This document shows, piece after piece, positions 58,101-64,000 of a stretch of DNA of 64,000 nucleotides. Every line of letters begins with the position of its first letter. The first letter of the stretch is position 1. A program made the translations under genes and the position numbers. A model generated the notes under the pieces. The model was not told the DNA's origin, did not search any database, and was given only the letters and a program-made list of their open reading frames with translations. The DNA is from Armillaria gallica (lineage: Eukaryota; Basidiomycota; Agaricomycetes; Agaricales; Physalacriaceae). Location: the NCBI GenBank assembly GCA_037576215.1, contig JBANDB010000006.1:5642001-5706000 (forward strand), written 5' to 3'.

Positions 58101-61100
58101 TTGCTTCCTGCATCAACGACTATCAAGATAGGCTCGTTTACCCAAGCCACATCGTTAGCCTGAGCGAAAGGTGCTCCGCTGAAGGGAATGGGTGTAACGG
58201 CATGGGCAATCGACATTACGGCCAACCTTTCTTCCTCGACAACACCCAATACACCTATTTTGGATGCCGTGCAACGATAGATGACTGAGAAGACCGGGGC
58301 GATCTCCCTTTCCGCGTTGTCGTGTCGTAAGCTTTCTCTTCTTACCTCGTCGATATCTTACTGAGAACTCAAAAAGGCCTGTTCCCGTCCACCTGCGTTT
58401 ACAAATCCGGACCGCAGCCCTGCAAAGACTCCCAGCTGTCGAACCCTGCCTCCCACAAATTTATAGCATCGTCAACTCCCCGGCTCAAAGTATCGATTTC
58501 GGAGATGCATCGATGCTCCTGGAGCTTGTATGGCGCAGCAGCGACGTCGTGTATCGAGCTCCCATCCTTACCTCCTTTGTGATACGATGTACAAACTTGC
58601 AAATACTTGCGACGATCGTGCCAGCCTATCCTCGCATCCCCGCCATTTCGAAGAGATACCGTCCATTTGTCTCCGGTCGAGGATATGACGCAGAGGTGAA
58701 GAGGAGGTTTTTTTCGCTGAAGAAATACACAGTGCGTATCCTTATCGTTTCGACTGTCGTGTCTGGATCTGATGTGTTGTTCCGCCAGGTCCGGCGATAA
58801 TTGTGTCGAAGGGACGGATAGCGCCTTAGCTTCCTACATATATGGACCATTCCTGCTATTTCACACCACCATATCTTCAACCGACGAACTTCGCGGAGCG
58901 GTTTTATAGTAAAGGACCTGCCTCTATTCACCTGCCACACTTTTCTAATATCCTCTGATCACGCATCTCTCCGGATACACGGACGCCGTTATCTTGGCTG
59001 CAAGAGCATGTGCTCTGACATTGCTGACTACATCGAAGTCAAAGGTCGTGGCTTCGATGTCCGATGTGGTCATAAGAAGGGAAAGGTTTATGACTCGGGC
59101 TAGGAAATACGAGGCTTAGTCGAGAGTCAATCGCCCCTCCTTTCATGGTATCCCGTTGTCGCGAGGTGCATGCTTTGTGCCGATAGGGAGATAGTCCTCT
59201 CGTCAGTTTCGCTGCATAAGCTACGAGGGTGAATCCCAAGCTCCCGGGCCATCATCGCCTGCGAGCCGGGGTTGTATTCCTCTTCCCCTCACACGAAGTC
59301 ATCAAGACTCTACGTGCAGTTGGTATAGAGCTTGGTGGATGCCGGGACAACGTCTTTCGTTGAGAGGTCCCGTTGTGCAGATGGGTAATGGGACGGCGTC
59401 TAGTCACTGGAGGTTGAAGAAGACGCGAGGAAAAAATGATGAACGAACTCATCTACCGTGTACGTCTTGATCGATTGATCGTCTACCCTCGTTCCAAGCT
59501 GACGTTTGTCTCCAGGTCGACATGCACTATTTTACCGACGCCGCGTCCGCCTCCTCGAAATGATACCGGCTTGGTTGGCAAAGCCCAGCCGAAGGAGAAA
59601 GATAAATTAGCATGGAAATCTGAGAGATGGTACAATGTGGCCTTCCTTTCTTGATAAGACAGATGCATGTAGGCCTTCCCTTTTTATCTTGTCGATGTCT
59701 TTCATCTCATGCCGTTCTCCTTCAGGCGTCAAGCACACGCACCACGTATCCAAGGGCATCGTCGGTGGTCGCGAGTCTCGAGTACCGATACTCAGTTCAC
59801 AAGCCCACATGAATGACGGAGGCGGATGGAGCTCGTGCCGGCAGAGGTCACAGGGATCATAAAGCCATGCATTGAGCTCGCTACTCGCTCCGTTTCCTCT
59901 TGCGTGATGCGATGCCTGTACGAGTCTGCAAAATTTTGGACGTAGATGCCACGATCGCAACGAACACCTCATCGCTCACACGGCCGTCGTTCTCAGGGGA
60001 TGTCGTCGATTTATCCAGCCAAGGATACGCCGCGGAGATGAAGAAGATGCTGTCATTGCTGTGAAGAGACGTGGTGGCCACCTCGTCGTTGTTTTAGCTT
60101 TGTATCTAGTAGACGATCGATCGCTCGGAGGGACGAATAGCATCTTAGTGCCCTCCTCAGTTCTGGTCACATCCATCTCCCGTCAATTTAGCACGCCACC
60201 ATCCTCGGAGACTTAGTATCTTCAACCTGCGACAAGACATGACTTCATTGGTTCCCCTCCCCCTTCTTATCACATTCCCCTTCAAATGTATGGACATCGC
60301 TACTAGAGTATATCCTAGCTAGGTCACCATCATCGACTCGGAGATACAAGAAAGTTGAGGCCAGACACGTACGAGGTGTCGTACTGGTGCTGTCTATTGC
60401 CATCGCCTCTCTCTCCCGTTGATACCATGCACGGTATACACTTCGCCGCAATATGCATGCTCAGTATGGATAGTGAGCAATAGGGGAAGCAGCCTTCTCC
60501 TCATCTTTCCGACTTAGGCGCTCAGATCTGTGTTCGTCTCCGACGACTACCTCCGAGTGCGAGAAGCGACACCGATAGGACTGTAGTCGTTCCTCTGAAA
60601 ACTGCTTCTACATTCAGATAGTTGTACGGGGAACTTCTACAAGGAGACGGGTGATACGATCCTTGCAAGCTGGGGTCGTCACTCGAAGCCAGCATGTCGA
60701 CGACCGACCGTTCAGAGCTCATCGTCTGCCTCTGTTTCTTCTATCATCGCCGGGTCGATACACCGTGTTGTAAGCCTTCTCCTCTTATCTCGTACTGAGA
60801 ACCCCAAAAGACCTATTCCCGTTCACCTGCGTAAACAAATCCGGACCCCAGCCCTACAAGGACGACGGATCCATAGCATTGTCAGCCTCTCGGCTTGCTG
60901 TAGATGCTGCCGGAGCCTGAATGGCACAGTGTCAGCGGGGCACCATGTATCGAACTTCGTGCCTTTCCCTCCTAAGGCACGTCCAGACCCGCAAACGCTT
61001 GTAACGATCACATCACCCATCATCGCATCCCCACCGTTTTGAAGACAAGAAGTCCATCTGTCCGGCGAGGGATACGCTGCAGAGGTGAAGACGACGCTTT

Positions 61101-61550
61101 CTGTTTGCTGATGATACCCCCGGACGGCAGAATTTGTGGTGTTGGATATAGCAAGGGAGGATCTACGGGGTGTAACAGTTGTTCGGTAGAATTCGAGGTA
61201 ACGGTAGTTAGCGGTGGACATTAGCGAGCACATTACTGAAGGAGCTCCAATATATCTTCGTTGTCTTGTCTTACTTTCTTCTCGGGGCCACAAGAGATTT
61301 TACCTTCGTAGATTCTATCACACTTTGACAAAAGTACTACTCGTTTATTGCTCAGGAATTTGACTTAATATCCATGTTGAAGTCAAATTTAGAGAAAGTA
61401 TTACGGAATTCCCGTTTTGATTATTCTGTGTACGTGGACTCGTTCCCGTCCGTCCTTGTGATATCCTTCTCCTCGTACCCTCCCCACTAAACGAGTGCGT
61501 CATCAACCACCTTGCACACCACCGCACACGTCTCTTCAGCAGGATAGCCA
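55179..61550. other. Decayed, internally repetitive intergenic region (copy B)
   Basis: This is the counterpart of 4433-12280. It has the same module series (blocks at about 55935-56200, 58310-58605, 60770-61015) and again no gene that can be assembled. It has about 330 bp near 56210-56540 that copy A lacks, and it lacks the 1.8 kb present in A at 8317-10105. Frames that are open in one copy are commonly broken in the other. The first few hundred bases should hold the NLR-B promoter. Confidence 0.5.
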
Positions 61551-61552
61551 TC

Positions 61553-62060
61553 TTGCATCCCTCCCAACCCAACTCGGCGAGGTACTTCTCCCCGCTCCTC
61601 CTGTATAACGGCGGGTTGGTCAAGTTTTCACGAATCCAAGTAGAATGTGGGTTTCGAGACAAGGACGGGAGGAGCTTCATGATGGAGAACGACCTCATCA
61701 ATGAGCTCTTATTGAAAACGACGCATGATAAACAATGGGCAGCGCACCCTGGCTTGCCAAGCATCCTCGCGTCGCTGCTGAACTTGGCCTCCATAGAAAT
61801 ATGCGCCTTCCCTGGAGGATCCCTTTGCGAGTAAACCAGTGCGCACCGTTTTTCCAGCACACAGTCAATTTTTGCTCCTGGATTACGTGCACTTCGACAG
61901 GCTCCCGGGGCTCTTGAACATTTTGTCGATGTTTCGGGGACTGAAGAAGTCGGCGATGGGTGTGATTATGATACCGCTGTATCCGGTGGTGCTTCTGGGT
62001 CAGACGACGGAGATGCTGGAGATCGGAAGTGAATTTGGAGGGAAGCGCAAGCGTGGTTAA
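61553..62060 (+). pseudogene. Possible decayed LRR-type gene fragment (copy B of 12316-12936)
   Basis: The frame is open from 61553 to a TAA at 61832-61834 with an LRR-like stretch (LPSILASLLNLASIEI). Another frame (LLDYVHFDRLPGLLNILSMF) continues to 62060. The stop and frame change differ from copy A, supporting decay on both sides. Confidence 0.2.
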
Positions 62061-64000
62061 AGTGCTGATGGCGGCTCTGTGAGTGATGTTCTTTATTGGA
62101 AGGTTACAGAAGTTGAGGGTGAAAAGTCGCTACAGGGCGCAGATGGAGCTCGTCCCGGCGCTGGTGGAGGAACAGATGGTCGACGACTGTGTATTACCGG
62201 TGGATCATAGTAAGCGCTTCACATCTTCTGTTCTGAATACGCTTTGACTGATGTCAAGTGAATCAATATCTGCCGCTGTCCGTATCTGAAGTCACGCTCG
62301 GGAATGCTATCGTCGCGTTGTTTTCCTAGGGTGATACGTTGGTGGGTCGGGGCACTGGGAAGGAGGAAACATCAAAGATCCGGTTCATGACGCCGACAGT
62401 GGAGCATCGTACTGTCACCAATGTATTTGTAGACAAGGAATCATAGAGTACCTTGAACTAGGCGCTAGAACATGACCAGATGGGCGCATTGAAGCGTTAA
62501 ATGTTGTGGTGAAAGCATGGCAACGACCGGAGGATGTCGCAAAGGACACCTTGAACACGGTTTAAGAATCGTGTAAGAGATATCAGTCATGTCTGTGACA
62601 ACAGGCACATTTTGGTGTAGCGAGGATCGACAGGTTCAATGTGCCCATAGATGGACTGGTATTACCAGCTGACGCTACTGGCGTTTGGAACCTCCATGGA
62701 ACGAACAAAGTCAGCCCCTGTTGATGTTCGGTGAGTAGAGTATTCGAAATAGAGATATGACCACATACAGTGGTTCTGGACAACGTCGAAATTGAGCATA
62801 GACTTGTTCGAATCGACGATTGAGTAGCATGACTAGCGTTTCCAGAAGAGAGACTCGGAGTGAAGAGAAAATGCTCTAGGCTAGACCAATAAAGCCATGA
62901 TGAGCAAGGCGGACTTCATCGCACCATTAGCATGAGCAGCTTACTACATGTACGTTGTACCCCCACTTCCTCCAACAAACGCGATTGAAGGACCCTGGTG
63001 GAACAATCCCTAGATAATATAACAGTATGGCGTCCTCAGTGAGTGTATACGCCTGTGAAGCGGAATCGCCAACTAAACGTTCCCTTCTCTCCCGGACGGC
63101 GTTGACTGATGCGGAATAATGACGAGGATATGTAGAACGGCGATTTGGAAAAGAAACGGCATCTCTGGATATCAGCGATGGTCTAAGTGGTCGCAAGGTA
63201 GTCTGATCGCGGAAGACCGAATGCATATATCTGGATATCGATGAGTATGAGAGGCATCGAGAAGTAAAGGACAAGCGTACTAGACAAATTTTCGGTCAGG
63301 AGGCATCGCCTCGTTCCTCTACTCGGCTCCGTCGCTTCGACCATGGAATGCTGGACGTAATGCATATGGTAGGTGACGCGACGAGACCCTGCATAACAAA
63401 AAAAAAAGATTCGATAATCCGTCGTAAGGGTGCGCGTTTGGCCATACGGACTCCGAGTCAGTTCTCGGCCGCTCAGCATATTAAGCCACAAGAATGACAA
63501 CTCTACACAGATCTATGAGCGTACAATCCAAGAAGGAGAAAATCATGACACACAAAAGTTTCGTTCACTCTAACACTATCGCTTGCCACCATAAAATTTT
63601 GAGCCAGAGTAACTGCATAGCCTAAGCTCAGACGTCCGTGTCGCACCTTGATAAAGAAGCGATATGAATCACTATACCGCACATTATATAGGAACGGACG
63701 TACTTGAGAAACCTGCGAGTCTGCAACTAAATCTTGGAGTGTTGTCGTACACCTAACGCGTCGCCCGTCTGATGCAAGAATATGGTAAGCGATTATTGCA
63801 CACGACAACGCATGCACATACAAAGGGAAAGGTGGAGGTAGTCGCAGGCAAAGAACCGGAGACTTCAAAGAATGGGCGGATGGACGTTATATTATTTGAT
63901 AGCAATAATTGCTTGACGAAAATCGAGCTGAGATCGATATTGAGTTTCCCATTCTACAAATATATATCAGTTTTACGCATCTTTTTCAAAGTTAACGCAC
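62061..64000. other. Right end of copy B, no recognisable gene
   Basis: Collinear with about 12740-14662. Minus-strand frames at 62927-63274 and 63503-63868 persist in both copies, but with indels (for example a 2-bp difference near 63042) and mostly amino-acid-changing substitutions. The duplication continues past the window edge. Confidence 0.45.

Larger units (their letters stand above)
47341..64000 (+). repeat. Segmental duplication, copy B (runs off the window)
   Basis: Collinear with 1455-14662, in the same orientation. It includes a Tc1/mariner insert (47537-50798) and a MITE (50813-51076) missing from copy A, and an expanded TPR array. The last base, 64000, corresponds to about 14662. 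Confidence 0.9.

Overview
The window looks like nuclear DNA of a mushroom-forming fungus (Agaricomycetes). This rests on the many GT-AG introns of about 46-60 nt, a Kyakuja-Dileera-Zisupton (KDZ) transposase with a cysteine-cluster domain, a chromodomain Ty3/gypsy element, an F-box/leucine-rich-repeat gene, and fungal STAND/NLR genes with TPR repeats. No rRNA, CRISPR array or prokaryotic signal was seen. The species cannot be named from the sequence.

Layout. (1) 1-1454 is AT-rich with no recognisable gene. (2) 1455-14662 and 47341-64000 are two direct copies of one large segmental duplication; copy B runs off the window. Each copy starts with a minus-strand NLR gene (N-terminal helical domain, NB-ARC-like ATPase, 40-residue TPR repeats), followed by 8.8-10 kb of GC-richer DNA made of decayed, internally repeated modules. 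In copy A the NLR is dead (22-nt deletion, premature TAG, 3 TPR units). In copy B it is an intact five-exon gene predicted at 1273 residues, with 14 nearly identical TPR units. (3) 15222-44036 is an F-box/LRR gene split by a four-level nest of transposons. A Ty3/gypsy element (15792-42805, 254-bp LTRs, TSD ACAGG) sits inside an exon. That gypsy was hit by a 4.0-kb DNA transposon (16938-20972, 8-bp TSD) coding for a 957-residue transposase-like protein, and by a Ty1/copia element (24531-41383, 206-bp LTRs, TSD GTACC). The copia was in turn hit by an 11.8-kb KDZ element (26159-37941, 8-bp TSD) carrying a transposase and about five other genes. Removing each insert with one TSD copy restores a continuous reading frame in its host. 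(4) 45585-47032 is a decayed zinc-knuckle gene. (5) In copy B, a 3.26-kb Tc1/mariner-like element (47537-50798, TA TSD, 74-bp TIRs) and a 264-bp MITE (50813-51076) lie just downstream of the NLR. Copy A serves as the empty-site control for both.

How the parts relate. The host-type genes are the two NLRs (innate-immunity or allorecognition type receptors) and the F-box/LRR gene. Nearly everything between them is transposon. The premature stops in gypsy, copia and KDZ genes are 16 TGA and 2 TAG, no TAA, each explicable by one C-to-T or G-to-A change, and most LTR differences are transitions at CpG. This points to cytosine-methylation-driven (RIP-like) decay. The 957-residue transposase gene, the mariner accessory gene and some KDZ cargo genes remain open and look younger or spared.

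The candidates most worth follow-up are the Tc1/mariner element with its intact opposite-strand 495-residue accessory gene, the transposon with the unclassified 957-residue transposase, and the NLR-B gene with its higher-order TPR repeat.
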